From positions 108,727-172,726 of the forward strand of contig NZ_WMID02000009.1 of NCBI RefSeq assembly GCF_009711165.2: a stretch of 64,000 nt of DNA, written 5' to 3'. Source of the DNA: Flavobacterium sp. MC2016-06 (lineage in GTDB: Bacteria; Bacteroidota; Bacteroidia; Flavobacteriales; Flavobacteriaceae). This document shows, piece by piece, positions 19,853-28,932 of this stretch. A program made the position numbers and the translations under genes. Positions within the stretch are counted from its first letter, which is position 1. Each line of letters starts with the position of its first letter. Below the pieces are notes generated by a model. The model had not been told where the DNA came from. It made no database searches and saw only the letters and a program-made list of their open reading frames with translations.

Positions 19853-19892
19853 AAAAACGAGGAATTTCTGCAAAGAGGTTCCTCGTTTTTTT
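19853..19892 (+). terminator. Terminator of the sigma/anti-sigma operon
   Basis: AAAAACGAGGAA pairs with TTCCTCGTTTTTTT around a loop, 20 bp after the stop codon of the TPR protein gene. Confidence 0.85.
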
Positions 19893-19904
19893 GTTTATCT
19901 AGTC

Positions 19905-19934
19905 ATTGCAAGGACGAGGAACGAAGCAATCACA
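19905..19934. repeat. Half copy of the GAGGAACGAAGCAATC repeat
   Basis: The segment GTCATTGCAAGGACGAGGAA, continuing CGAAGCAATCACAT, is one arm of the palindromic element found complete at 62635-62723. It has a small internal duplication and no second arm. The rest of the gap to 20042 shows nothing. Confidence 0.65.
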
Positions 19935-20042
19935 TTGAGTAGACAAGTGCAATAATTTTTATCCTTTTTTTGTCCTAAAATACATCAAATTCAACTTTTA
20001 ATTTTTACATTCGGTCAACCAAAAAACAAACCCTAAACCTGA

Positions 20043-21707
20043 ATGAAAAAAATTACCCTATTACTATTTATAGTGGTTTCTCAAACCCTTTTCTCCAATA
20101 CCAAAATCACCGAAAACGAAAAACTTACTGCCACTTGCAAGGTTTGGGGTTTTCTGAAATACTATCATCCAAAAGTCGCCAATGGAGATTTTAACTGGGA
20201 TCAGCAATTACTCGATGTTTTACCCAAAATCGATAAAGCACAGACAAAAGAAGAGTTTTCATTAATACTTGTCAATTGGATAGATTCTTTAGGCGAAGTG
20301 CCGGCAATTGCGCCAATTATTACAGAAAAAGAGGCAGACTATTTTGATAAAAACTTTGATTTGTCTTGGATCAGCACAAACAAACTGTTCTCGAAAAATC
20401 TTTCTAAGAAATTGAAATTTATAGAAGAAAATAGATTTCAAGGAAAACAGTATTACGTAGAAGGAGCGGAACATGTTGGAAATATTTTTTTAAAAAATGA
20501 AAGTTCTGGACGTCCAGATTTTAACAATAGAGATTCGAAACTGCGAATGATTTTTATGTATTGGAATTTAATTGAATATTTTTTTCCAGATAAATACCAA
20601 ATGGATCAGAAATGGGATGCAACTTTAGAAAAAATAATACCTCAGGCTATTGGTTCTAAAGACCAAATGGAATTTTATGTTACAATGAGAAAATTAGTGT
20701 CTCGATTAGATGACAGTCATACAGAGTTTTTTATATACCCTATGGCTTCAGCTCCAAGAAAGCCTAGAACATATTTTCCAGCTGATGGTAAAATAATAGA
20801 TGAAAAGTTAGTTGTTACAGAAATTTTAGGAGACAGTCTTGCACAGGCTGATGATATAAAAATAGGAGATGTAATTACCAAAATAAATGATAAAACAATA
20901 AAAGAGCTTATTCAAGAAAATAGAGATATGATTTCTGCTTCAAATGAGCCAAAGTATTTAGAAAAATTGGTAAAAATAATATTGGAGAGCCGTTTAGATA
21001 CAATTAGAGTCGAGTTTCTAAAAGACGGAAAGTATAGTACAAAAACAATGACTTGGTTAGATTATCATGAGTCTCATAGAAATGAATTTAAAAAAGGGGC
21101 TCAGAAAAAAAGAGAGAAATTTAAACTTTTAGATAACAATATTGGTTATGTAGATATGGGAATTTTAAAAGTGAGACATATTCCGGATATGATTGAGATG
21201 CTAAAATCGACTAAAGCAATTGTTTTCGATATGAGAAATTATCCAAACGGAACTTTTGAAGGAATAGCCAATTTTATAAACCCTCATGAAAAGAAATTTG
21301 CCATTTACACACATCCAGATTTAACCTATCCAGGAAGATTTAAATGGAGTGAAGGAACTTCTATTGGTTTTGAAAATAAGGATAATTATAAAGGAAAGGT
21401 AATTGTACTGCTTAACGAGAAATCTGTGAGCCAATCTGAATGGACAGCTATGTGTTTTCAATCGTCTGGTAACGCTACAATTATAGGAAGCCAAACAGCT
21501 GGAGCAGATGGTAATGTCTCTGAAATTGATTTTGAAGGATTTCACACACTATTTTCAGGAATTGGCGTATTTTATCCAGACAGAAAAGAAACACAAAGAA
21601 TAGGAATTGTACCCGATATTGAAGTAAAACCAACCATAAAAGGCATTCAAGAAGGAAAAGATGAGGTTTTAGATCGTGCTTTAGTATTTATTGAATCTGG
21701 GAAATAA
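20043..21707 (+). CDS. S41 family (C-terminal processing-like) peptidase
   Basis: Exported serine protease of 554 residues with a signal peptide (MKKITLLLFIVVSQTLFS). An N-terminal helical segment (TCKVWGFLKYYHPKVANGDFNW) is typical of Bacteroidota S41 proteins. A PDZ-like domain sits around residues 250-330 (AQADDIKIGDVITKINDKT). The protease core carries the nucleophile Ser in EKSVSQSEWTAM (about residue 465) and the substrate-shaping GSQTAGADGN stretch. It ends GIVPDIEVKPT as in tail-specific proteases. It stands alone between repeat-filled gaps; the natural substrate is unknown. Unlike the CHAT locus upstream it has no ECF-type motif in front. Confidence 0.88.
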   Translation: MKKITLLLFIVVSQTLFSNTKITENEKLTATCKVWGFLKYYHPKVANGDFNWDQQLLDVLPKIDKAQTKEEFSLILVNWIDSLGEVPAIAPIITEKEADYFDKNFDLSWISTNKLFSKNLSKKLKFIEENRFQGKQYYVEGAEHVGNIFLKNESSGRPDFNNRDSKLRMIFMYWNLIEYFFPDKYQMDQKWDATLEKIIPQAIGSKDQMEFYVTMRKLVSRLDDSHTEFFIYPMASAPRKPRTYFPADGKIIDEKLVVTEILGDSLAQADDIKIGDVITKINDKTIKELIQENRDMISASNEPKYLEKLVKIILESRLDTIRVEFLKDGKYSTKTMTWLDYHESHRNEFKKGAQKKREKFKLLDNNIGYVDMGILKVRHIPDMIEMLKSTKAIVFDMRNYPNGTFEGIANFINPHEKKFAIYTHPDLTYPGRFKWSEGTSIGFENKDNYKGKVIVLLNEKSVSQSEWTAMCFQSSGNATIIGSQTAGADGNVSEIDFEGFHTLFSGIGVFYPDRKETQRIGIVPDIEVKPTIKGIQEGKDEVLDRALVFIESGK

Positions 21708-21718
21708 ATAGTTTAGTT

Positions 21719-21954
21719 TTTGTCATTTCGAGCGAAGTCGAGAAATCACAGCCCATTTTCTGCAATCTTGTCATCCTGACGAAGGAAGGATCTTCGTTGA
21801 TTACTCACGTGCAGTACTTCTTTTAATTTGTTTATAATGATGGAGTTACTTGCGAAGATCCTTCCTTCGTCAGGATGACAAGATTGTGGGTAAAAACCTA
21901 AATAGAGTAAATTATACAAACCTTTGTCAAAGTTTTAAACTTTGACAAAGGTTT
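21719..21954. repeat. Cluster of three palindromic repeat families
   Basis: First, one arm of the TCATTTCGAGCGAAGTCGAG family (21719-21747). Second, a complete palindromic element with perfect 34-bp arms (21763-21796 and 21853-21886, containing TCATCCTGACGAAGGAAGG). Third, the near-perfect palindrome starting CCTTTGTCAAAG (21918-21954), repeated at 25270-25300. All three fill the gap between the S41 peptidase and tatD-like genes. They look like non-autonomous REP/REPIN-type or terminator-like elements; no mobile enzyme is nearby. Confidence 0.8.
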
Positions 21955-22048
21955 CATTTTTCGCCACATTTCAAAAAGAAAAAAAATCCGTAAAAATCCG
22001 CGTTTTCACAAAGTGAATCAGTATAATCCGTGTGCCAATCTCAGAGAA

Positions 22049-22079
22049 TTGCTATTCTTTTAATATTGTCGTAATTTTG
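22049..22079 (+). promoter_or_regulatory. Promoter of the TatD-like gene
   Basis: TTG (22049-22051), 20 bp, then TAATTTTG (22072-22079) agrees with the Bacteroidota -33/-7 consensus. The predicted start site is about 15 bp before the TTG start codon. Confidence 0.6.
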
Positions 22080-22100
22080 ACTTTTTTAAAATTATAACAA

Positions 22101-22877
22101 TTGAGCACAACTATAATTACCGATACACACACCCATTTATATTCTGAAGAATTTGATCAGGATCGTGACGAAATGATGCAGAGAGCTATAAACGCTGGAG
22201 TAACTCGTTTTTTTATTCCAGCGATAGATGCAGCTGCAACACAATCGATGTACGATTTGGAGAAAAACTATCCCGAAAATGTATTTTTGATGATGGGTTT
22301 GCATCCTACTTACGTGAAAGATAACTATCTAGACGAGCTAAAACATGTAGAAACCGAATTGGCCAAAAGAAAGTTTTATGCAGTTGGCGAAATCGGAATT
22401 GATTTGTATTGGGATAAAACACATCTTGCCGAACAGCAAATTGCTTTTAAAAGACAAATTCAATTAGCAAAGCAATACAAACTACCAATCGTAATTCACT
22501 GTCGTGAAGCCTTTGATGAGATTTTCGAAATTCTAGAAGAAGAAAAATCAGAAGAATTATTTGGAATTTTTCACTGCTTTTCTGGAACGCACGAGCAGGC
22601 ACTTCAGGCAATTTCCTATAATATGAAATTGGGGATTGGCGGTGTAGTAACTTTCAAAAACGGAAAAATCGATCAATTTTTAAATCAAATCGATTTAAAG
22701 CATATTGTTTTAGAAACCGATTCACCTTATTTAGCACCAATTCCGTATCGCGGAAAAAGAAATGAAAGTAGTTATTTGGTAAATGTAATCGCTAAATTGG
22801 CCGATTTATACGATGTTTCTGAAGAAGAAATAGCTACCAGAACCACCCAGAATTCCAAGGATGTTTTTGGGATTTAA
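22101..22877 (+). CDS. TatD family metal-dependent hydrolase (DNase-like)
   Basis: TIM-barrel amidohydrolase-type nuclease of 258 residues. Metal ligands visible are the THTH pair near residues 9-12, Glu in AVGEIGID, His in IVIHCREA and IFHCFSG, and Asp in LETDSPYLAP. The start is TTG at 22101: a stop codon lies two codons upstream and no ATG precedes the THTH motif. TatD proteins are 3'-5' DNases implicated in DNA repair and fragmentation. The acyltransferase gene follows after 62 bp on the same strand. Confidence 0.92.
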   Translation: MSTTIITDTHTHLYSEEFDQDRDEMMQRAINAGVTRFFIPAIDAAATQSMYDLEKNYPENVFLMMGLHPTYVKDNYLDELKHVETELAKRKFYAVGEIGIDLYWDKTHLAEQQIAFKRQIQLAKQYKLPIVIHCREAFDEIFEILEEEKSEELFGIFHCFSGTHEQALQAISYNMKLGIGGVVTFKNGKIDQFLNQIDLKHIVLETDSPYLAPIPYRGKRNESSYLVNVIAKLADLYDVSEEEIATRTTQNSKDVFGI

Positions 22878-22939
22878 CCAAGACCTTACAATACTTTAGT
22901 TTTTTTTTTGTTCTTTTGCCCTTTAAAATAGATATGTAA

Positions 22940-24076
22940 ATGCAGAAATTTGATGCCATTCGACCGTTTTATGATTCAGAAATAAATGAAGCACTTCATG
23001 GTGTAGTCAATCATCCGATGATGAAAGCCATGATGAATTTTACTTTTCCAGAATTAGAAGATGATGCTTGGAAAGATCAATTAAAGAAAACACATTCTAT
23101 ACGTGATTTTCAATGTAATTTTATCTATAACACGATTCAAAAAGTACTAGAAAAAAGTTCTGAAGGACTTACAACATCTGGCTTTGAGAAATTAGAAAAA
23201 AACACTTCTTATTTATTTATCTCTAATCACAGAGATATTTTATTAGATACTACACTGCTAAATGTTTGTTTATTCGAACATGGTTTGGTAATGACAGCTT
23301 CTGCAATTGGAGACAATCTAGTTAAGAAAGCGTTCTTAAGTACTTTAGCAAAATTGAATAGAAACTTTTTGGTTTTAAGAGGTTTAACGCCAAGAGAAAT
23401 GCTGCAGAGTTCTAAATTACTGGCCGAATATATGGGGCAGTTATTACTTCGCGAAAACCGTTCGGTTTGGATTGCTCAAAGAGAAGGACGTACAAAAGAC
23501 GGAAATGATGAAACCAATCCTGGAGTTTTAAAAATGATTGGAATGGGTTCTGATGAAGCCAATTTGATGGATTATTTTAAGAAAATAAAAATTGTTCCTG
23601 TTTCTATTTCATACGAATACGACCCGACTGATGTGTTGAAAATGCCACAATTAATGGCAGAAGCAAACAACGAAGTTTATATTAAAGAGAAAAACGAAGA
23701 TTTCATGACCATTTTGAGTGGTATCATGGGAACTAAAAAAAGAATACACATTTCTGTAGGCGATGTTTTAGACACAGAAATTGACCAGATTGTGGCAGAA
23801 AATGATAATGCCAACAAACAAGTTCAGGCTTTAGCACAAGTAATTGACGATTCTATTTTGAAAAACTATCAATTATGGCCGACAAATTTTATTGCGTACG
23901 ATATCTTAAACGGAACCAATAAATTTGCTCACTTGTATAAGGAAAACGAAAAGTCTCTTTTTGAGCGTCGTTTAGAAATGAGAATTGGCAGTGATAATCC
24001 AGTTACAAGGCAAGGATTTTTGTCAATGTACGCCAATCCTGTTGTCAATAAATTAAAATATCAGGATGTCATCTAA
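22940..24076 (+). CDS. Glycerolipid acyltransferase-like protein (PlsC family)
   Basis: Acyltransferase of 378 residues, probably acting in phospholipid synthesis at the inner membrane. The catalytic block is SNHRDILLDTTLL near residue 97; it has one more residue between His and the final Asp than the standard NHx4D, a variant I believe is seen in Bacteroidota homologues. A second motif is AQREGRTKDGND, matching the glycerol-phosphate-binding block (EGR). No long membrane segment is obvious. The asparaginase gene overlaps its 3' end by 11 bp, so the two are co-transcribed. Confidence 0.8.
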   Translation: MQKFDAIRPFYDSEINEALHGVVNHPMMKAMMNFTFPELEDDAWKDQLKKTHSIRDFQCNFIYNTIQKVLEKSSEGLTTSGFEKLEKNTSYLFISNHRDILLDTTLLNVCLFEHGLVMTASAIGDNLVKKAFLSTLAKLNRNFLVLRGLTPREMLQSSKLLAEYMGQLLLRENRSVWIAQREGRTKDGNDETNPGVLKMIGMGSDEANLMDYFKKIKIVPVSISYEYDPTDVLKMPQLMAEANNEVYIKEKNEDFMTILSGIMGTKKRIHISVGDVLDTEIDQIVAENDNANKQVQALAQVIDDSILKNYQLWPTNFIAYDILNGTNKFAHLYKENEKSLFERRLEMRIGSDNPVTRQGFLSMYANPVVNKLKYQDVI

Positions 24077-25097
24077 AGCCAAAATACTTTTAATTTATAC
24101 CGGAGGAACAATCGGTATGAGTAAAGATTTTGAGACCGGCGCGCTCAAAGCTTTCAACTTTAGTAAACTGTTACAAAAGATTCCTGAGTTAAAACAATTG
24201 GATTGTGAAATCGAAACGGTTTCTTTTGAAAATCCAATAGATTCCTCAAACATGAATCCTGAAATGTGGACTAAAATTGCCACTATCATTGAGGAAAATT
24301 ACATTCAATTTGACGGATTTGTAGTACTGCACGGTTCAGATACGATGTCTTATTCTGCATCGGCATTGAGTTTTATGCTCGAGAATTTAGCAAAACCAGT
24401 GATTTTTACAGGTTCGCAACTGCCAATTGGTGATTTGCGTACAGATGCTAAAGAAAACCTTATTACAGCCATTCAGATTGCTTCACTTCAAGAAAACGGA
24501 AAACCTGTAATTCATGAAGTTTGCTTGTATTTTGAATACAAATTATACCGTGGTAATAGAACTTCTAAAGTAAATGCAGAACATTTTAGAGCTTTTACAG
24601 CACCAAATTATCCTGAATTGGTAGAATCTGGTGTGCATTTAACTTTAAATTCGCATTTATTTCTTCCCATAAAAACAGACGCAAATTTAATTGTTCACAA
24701 GAATTTAGACCATCATGTAGCAATCGTAAAAATGTTTCCTGGAATGAGTGAAACTGTTTTAGGTTCTATTTTGGCGATTCCAGACTTAAAAGGAATTGTG
24801 CTGGAAACTTACGGATCTGGAAATGCCCCAACGGAAGATTGGTTTTTAAAACTAATTGAAAAAGCAATTCAAGCAGGTCTGCATATCGTAAACGTAACAC
24901 AATGTTCTGGCGGAAGTGTAAACATGGGACAATACGAAACCAGTACGGCTCTAAAAGAACTAGGAGTTATCTCAGGAAAAGACATTACAACCGAAGCTGC
25001 AATTACAAAACTAATGTATTTGTTAGGTCATAATATCGAAGCACAAAACTTTAAAACGATTTTTGAAACTGCTTTACGCGGTGAGATTTCTCTTTAA
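24066..25097 (+). CDS. ansA: Type I asparaginase
   Basis: L-asparagine amidohydrolase of 343 residues, cytoplasmic (no signal peptide, as for type I). The first catalytic Thr is in LLIYTGGTIGMS (about residue 13). The second catalytic block is VLHGSDTMSYSASALSF with Thr near 90, and GSQLPIGDLRTDAKENL carries the Asp/Lys pair. It starts inside the acyltransferase 3' end (11-bp overlap). The stop codon coincides with the first bases of a 31-bp inverted-repeat arm. Confidence 0.92.
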   Translation: MSSKAKILLIYTGGTIGMSKDFETGALKAFNFSKLLQKIPELKQLDCEIETVSFENPIDSSNMNPEMWTKIATIIEENYIQFDGFVVLHGSDTMSYSASALSFMLENLAKPVIFTGSQLPIGDLRTDAKENLITAIQIASLQENGKPVIHEVCLYFEYKLYRGNRTSKVNAEHFRAFTAPNYPELVESGVHLTLNSHLFLPIKTDANLIVHKNLDHHVAIVKMFPGMSETVLGSILAIPDLKGIVLETYGSGNAPTEDWFLKLIEKAIQAGLHIVNVTQCSGGSVNMGQYETSTALKELGVISGKDITTEAAITKLMYLLGHNIEAQNFKTIFETALRGEISL

Positions 25098-25395
25098 ACC
25101 ATATAAGTTATATAAGTTCATTTTAGAAGAAGTAAAGTGTGACTTGAAGTTTGTCATTTCGAGCGAAGTCGAGAAATCGCACTCGTAAATCGACAAAGAT
25201 TGGCGAATTACTGTATGGAATTTCTAGTGCGATTTCTCCTTACGTCGAAATGACAAACTATGCGTATTACCTTTGTCAAAGTTTTAAACTTTGACAAAGG
25301 CTCTAAGATAAAAATGTATGTTTCATGTTTTAAAAAAAATAGGTTCAAAGAAAAACAAAACCAATCTAAAATGAACTTATATAACTTATATGGTT
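25097..25395. repeat. 299-bp MITE-like element with perfect 31-bp terminal inverted repeats
   Basis: Outer arms at 25097-25127 and 25365-25395 are perfect inverse copies (31 of 31, beginning AACCATATAAGTTATATAAG). Inside lie an imperfect palindrome of the TCATTTCGAGCGAAGTCGAG family (arms 25148-25183 and 25226-25259) and the CCTTTGTCAAAG palindrome (25270-25300). No open frame and no clear target duplication are seen. It fills the gap between the convergent asparaginase and MFS genes, and could also act as a terminator. Confidence 0.75.
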
Positions 25396-25411
25396 CAGAA
25401 AACGTCCCACA

Positions 25412-25445
25412 TTGGAATTTGGAATTTTAAAATATTGGAATTTAA
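25412..25445. repeat. 34-bp AAATTCCAA repeat, copy 2
   Basis: Inverse orientation relative to the copy at 4169, with three mismatches to the copy at 46554-46587. It overlaps the stop codon of the MFS gene. Confidence 0.7.
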
Positions 25446-26680
25446 TTATTAGAATTTCTATACGGTACCGGACAAGTATCCAATTCTGTAGTTTTAGAGT
25501 TTTTGTAATAAACATAAACAATCACAGAAATAATACAGATAATTCCCTCAATCGCAACGGTAGTTCTCACGCCAAGTGAATGCGAAACATAACCAATAAT
25601 TAAACTTCCCACAGGAATCATTCCTTGATATGCCATCATATAATAGCTAATACTTCTCGAACGCATATTTACAGCACTTTGTGTCTGAATGTAAATATTG
25701 ATAGATGAGGTTTGTCCCATCATCCCGACACCGCTCAAAGTCATGCAAAGAAGCGTTACCGTTAAACTGCTTGAAACTGCCAAAATAATAATACTAAAAC
25801 CCAGTAATAAACTAGTAGTAATCATTATTTTATTCATGTTTTTAGAGTCTTTCAAATTAGCAAGATAAACTGCACTCAAAACACATCCAATTCCGGCAGC
25901 GCTTTCAAACCAGCTGAAAGTCTGCGCATTTCCATTAAAAATATCTTTGGCAAAAACAGGCATCAGCGTATTAAAAGAAATCACAAACAAACTGCTGCAC
26001 ATTAACATTAAGAGCATTTTTGCCATTTCGGTTTCTTTTTTAACGTACTCTAAACCTTCAATAAGATCATCTAGCATTTTAAGTTTGTTTTCGGCTTTAA
26101 CATGCGGTGTGATTTTCATCATCATCAGCGAAATCAAAACGGGAATGTAGCTAACAAAATTTCCAATAAAACAAATGTCTTCACCATATTGGTGCAAAAT
26201 AATTCCGGCTAAAGCAGGGCCGATAATTCGGGCAGAATTGTTTAAAGTAGAGTTTAGAGCGACCGCATTAGCCAAATCTTCTTTATCGTTTACAATGTCA
26301 ATCATCATGGTTTGACGACACGTCATATCAAAAGCATTGATAATACCTTGTATTAAACTCAGCGCCAGAATAAAGTTGATATTGTATATTTTGAGATAAA
26401 TAAGCAAAGCCAATGCACCAGCCTGCAACATTGCCAAAGACTGCAGAATCATCATAGAACGGTGTCTATCGTAACGACCAATAATACTTCCGGCAATTGG
26501 TGCTAAAAAAAGTGACGGAATCATACTTAAAAAAGTCGCTAATCCTAGTAAAAATACAGAACCTGTTATACTGTAAACCATCCAGCTCACAGCCGTTTTC
26601 TGCATCCAGGTACCAATAACCGACACAGATTGACCGTAAAAGAATAACTTGAAATTTTTTGATTTTAACGCTTTAAACAT
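25442..26680 (-). CDS. MFS transporter (EntS-like)
   Basis: Twelve-segment major facilitator of 412 residues. The N-terminus (FKALKSKNFKLFFYGQSVSV) and the loop GSIIGRYDRHRSMM are typical of the MFS_3/EntS-like branch found near siderophore or small-molecule exporters. It is divergent from a LysR regulator with a 90-bp spacer, the usual layout for regulator-controlled exporters. Substrate unknown. No signature beyond the family is seen. Confidence 0.85.
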   Translation of the reverse strand: MFKALKSKNFKLFFYGQSVSVIGTWMQKTAVSWMVYSITGSVFLLGLATFLSMIPSLFLAPIAGSIIGRYDRHRSMMILQSLAMLQAGALALLIYLKIYNINFILALSLIQGIINAFDMTCRQTMMIDIVNDKEDLANAVALNSTLNNSARIIGPALAGIILHQYGEDICFIGNFVSYIPVLISLMMMKITPHVKAENKLKMLDDLIEGLEYVKKETEMAKMLLMLMCSSLFVISFNTLMPVFAKDIFNGNAQTFSWFESAAGIGCVLSAVYLANLKDSKNMNKIMITTSLLLGFSIIILAVSSSLTVTLLCMTLSGVGMMGQTSSINIYIQTQSAVNMRSRSISYYMMAYQGMIPVGSLIIGYVSHSLGVRTTVAIEGIICIISVIVYVYYKNSKTTELDTCPVPYRNSNN

Positions 26681-26770
26681 GATCTTAAATATTTAATACA
26701 AAGGTCGGGATTATGATTTCATTAGAAAAATTAATAATTTTACTGATAATGAGTAGTAAAACTTATCAAT

Positions 26771-27640
26771 ATGGAAATCTATCAACTGCAGTATTTTATT
26801 AAAACGGCTGAAGTATTGCATTTTACAAAAGCAGCTGAATTGTGTTTTGTAACGCAATCTGGATTATCACAGCAGATTAAAAAACTCGAGGAAGAACTCG
26901 GAATGCCTTTGTTTATAAGGATTGGAAAAAAAGTACAACTTACAGAAGCCGGTTCGGTTTTCTTAATTCACGCTAAAAAGGTGATCGAAAATGTAGAAAA
27001 CGGAAAGCAGGCAATTGAAGATTTAAACGAAATGATTGGCGGCGAACTGCGAATTGGTGTAACGTATATTTTCGGACTTTTGATTTTACCTGTCATTAAT
27101 ACATTTGCAAAAAGATACCCAAATCTCAAAATTGTGGTAGAATATGGCACAACCGAGGCTTTAGAACAAAAATTAATGAACAGCGAATTAGATTTAGTTT
27201 TGGTTATTTCGTCTCACGAAATTGATCTACCCGTTCAGAAAGTGCCTTTGTTTACTTCACAAATGGTTATGGCGGTTTCAAAATCGCATTCGCTGGCGGT
27301 TTTAGATAAAATTGCCTTTAAGAAAATAGAAGAAATTCCGCTTGTTTTACCCGGAAAAGGATCTAATTCGCGAGAATTTGTAGAAGAATTATTTGCAAAA
27401 AACAACATGAGACCTAAAATTTCGATAGAGTTAAACTCCATTCACGCTTTATTGCAAATGGTACAAGACAGCGATTGGGCGACGATCGTTGCCGAAAAAG
27501 CCCTAAAAGGCTGGGACGACCTCATAGCCATTCAGATTACGGGAGTTCCCACAAGAAGAGATTCGTTTATGCTTACGATTGACGGTTACCAGAAAAAAGC
27601 CGTAAAATTGTTTATGGAAGAGTTTAGACAAAGCATTTAA
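26771..27640 (+). CDS. LysR family transcriptional regulator
   Basis: Regulator of 289 residues. The N-terminal winged HTH (residues 1-60) is standard (LQYFIKTAEVLHFTKAAELCFVTQSGLSQQIKKLEEELG). The remaining two-lobed effector domain runs from GELRIGVTYIF to the end. It is divergently placed from the MFS gene and probably controls it; LysR proteins usually bind T-N11-A boxes in such spacers, but I cannot pick one with confidence. Resembles CynR/CbbR-type regulators in overall form. Confidence 0.9.
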   Translation: MEIYQLQYFIKTAEVLHFTKAAELCFVTQSGLSQQIKKLEEELGMPLFIRIGKKVQLTEAGSVFLIHAKKVIENVENGKQAIEDLNEMIGGELRIGVTYIFGLLILPVINTFAKRYPNLKIVVEYGTTEALEQKLMNSELDLVLVISSHEIDLPVQKVPLFTSQMVMAVSKSHSLAVLDKIAFKKIEEIPLVLPGKGSNSREFVEELFAKNNMRPKISIELNSIHALLQMVQDSDWATIVAEKALKGWDDLIAIQITGVPTRRDSFMLTIDGYQKKAVKLFMEEFRQSI

Positions 27641-27657
27641 AAAGGATTGTTAGTTTT

Positions 27658-27665
27658 TACTTTTG
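27658..27665 (+). promoter_or_regulatory. Candidate -7 box for the tRNA gene
   Basis: TACTTTTG matches TAnnTTTG, 37 bp ahead of the tRNA. A -33 TTG at standard spacing is absent. Confidence 0.4.
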
Positions 27666-27702
27666 TAAGTCACTTTTTTTTGTGTTATTTGCAAACCAAA
27701 AT

Positions 27703-27789
27703 AGAGAGGTGTCCGAGTGGTTGAAGGAGCTAGCCTGGAAAGCTAGTATATGGGTAACTGTATCGTGGGTTCGAATCCCATCCTCTCTG
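27703..27789 (+). tRNA. tRNA-Ser (anticodon GGA)
   Basis: 87-nt tRNA. The acceptor stem AGAGAGG/CCTCTCT has discriminator G. The anticodon stem is CTAGC/GCTAG with loop CTGGAAA, giving anticodon GGA (27737-27739), which reads TCC and TCT. The long variable arm (tatatgggtaactgtat) is the class II mark of tRNA-Ser, and GGTTCGAATCCCA is the T-loop. CCA is not encoded. Confidence 0.97.
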
Positions 27790-27796
27790 CAAAATA

Positions 27797-27835
27797 AAAC
27801 CCTAAGTTTCATTTAATGAAGCTGCGGGTTTTTTG
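27797..27835 (+). terminator. Terminator after tRNA-Ser
   Basis: AAACCC ... GGGTTTTTT with an inner TTCATT/AATGAA stem, directly downstream of the tRNA. Confidence 0.7.
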
Positions 27836-27876
27836 TTTTTTATTTAATAGATTGCAGTCTCAATTTTTAATTAAAA

Positions 27877-28719
27877 ATGATAAATACAGGAGTTGTTGGT
27901 TTTATAATAATTGCCGCAAATGTTTTATTGTCTTATAAGGGTTTTAATGACAGAACCTTTTATGATAAATATAAGTTTGAAGTCGATAAAATTTTAATTA
28001 ATAAAGAATATTATAGACTCTTTACTTCTTCATTTCTCCATGTCGATTGGCAGCATTTAATTTTTAATATGTTGAGTTTATACTTCTTTTTTGAGCTTGT
28101 TGAATTGCAATTAGGAAGTGTAAATTTTTTAATACTCTACTCTGCCAGTTTGGTTGGAGGTGATTTGCTCGCCTTATTTATTCATCGAAATCATGGAGAT
28201 TATAGTGCAGTTGGGGCTTCGGGTGCGGTGTGTGGAATTATATTTGCAGCAATTGCTTTGTTTCCAGGATTAGGAATTGGGATATTTTTATTACCATTTT
28301 CTATTCCGAGCTGGCTTTATGGAATTTTATACGTTGCATTTACTATTTATGGCATAAAATCTAAACGAGATAATATTGGTCACGAAGCGCATTTGGGAGG
28401 TGCGTTAATAGGAATGCTGGTGGCAATTGTACTTTTTCCAGCATGTTTAAGAGAGAATTATATTCCAATTATAATTGTATTTGTGCCAAGTGTATTATTT
28501 ATATATTTTATTATAACAAAACCTCACATGCTTTTAATAGATAATAATTTTTTTAAATCGCAAAAAAAGTATTTTTCGATAGAAGATAGATATAATGAAG
28601 AGAAGAGGAACAGACAGTTAGAATTAGACAGACTTTTAGACAAGATTAGTCAAAAAGGAATTAATAGTTTGAGTAAAAAAGAAAAACAAAAGCTTGAAGA
28701 ACTTTCTAATAAAAGATAA
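27877..28719 (+). CDS. Rhomboid family intramembrane serine protease
   Basis: Protein of 280 residues with six predicted membrane segments in the first 210 residues. The rhomboid signature is complete: HVDWQHLIFNMLSLYFF (HxxxN), catalytic Ser in GASGAVCG near residue 114, and catalytic His in HEAHLGGALIG near 172. The C-terminal 65 residues are charged and probably cytosolic, with a helical tail (KKEKQKLEELSNKR). It follows the tRNA; no co-operonic partner and no clear substrate. Confidence 0.92.
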   Translation: MINTGVVGFIIIAANVLLSYKGFNDRTFYDKYKFEVDKILINKEYYRLFTSSFLHVDWQHLIFNMLSLYFFFELVELQLGSVNFLILYSASLVGGDLLALFIHRNHGDYSAVGASGAVCGIIFAAIALFPGLGIGIFLLPFSIPSWLYGILYVAFTIYGIKSKRDNIGHEAHLGGALIGMLVAIVLFPACLRENYIPIIIVFVPSVLFIYFIITKPHMLLIDNNFFKSQKKYFSIEDRYNEEKRNRQLELDRLLDKISQKGINSLSKKEKQKLEELSNKR

Positions 28720-28932
28720 TACTATTTTCTATTAAACTCTGCTCTCATGTCTCGTCCTAAAATAAGTTTACATATTTAAATCATTGCTTCAAAAAAATAA
28801 TCACGAGCATACTATACTGCTCATGAACGAATCTTTATAATCATTTTTAATTTCCCATTTCAAGACTTATATCATAAATTCATAAGATAAATTTTATAAA
28901 TTTTGAGGTATTAATTTATAAAGTAAAAAAAT

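Noticed and set aside
28738..28770. IS-end-like segment (tgtctcgtcctaaaataag)
   Set aside because: It recalls ends of some Bacteroidota IS elements, but no second end, no transposase and no target duplication are visible.
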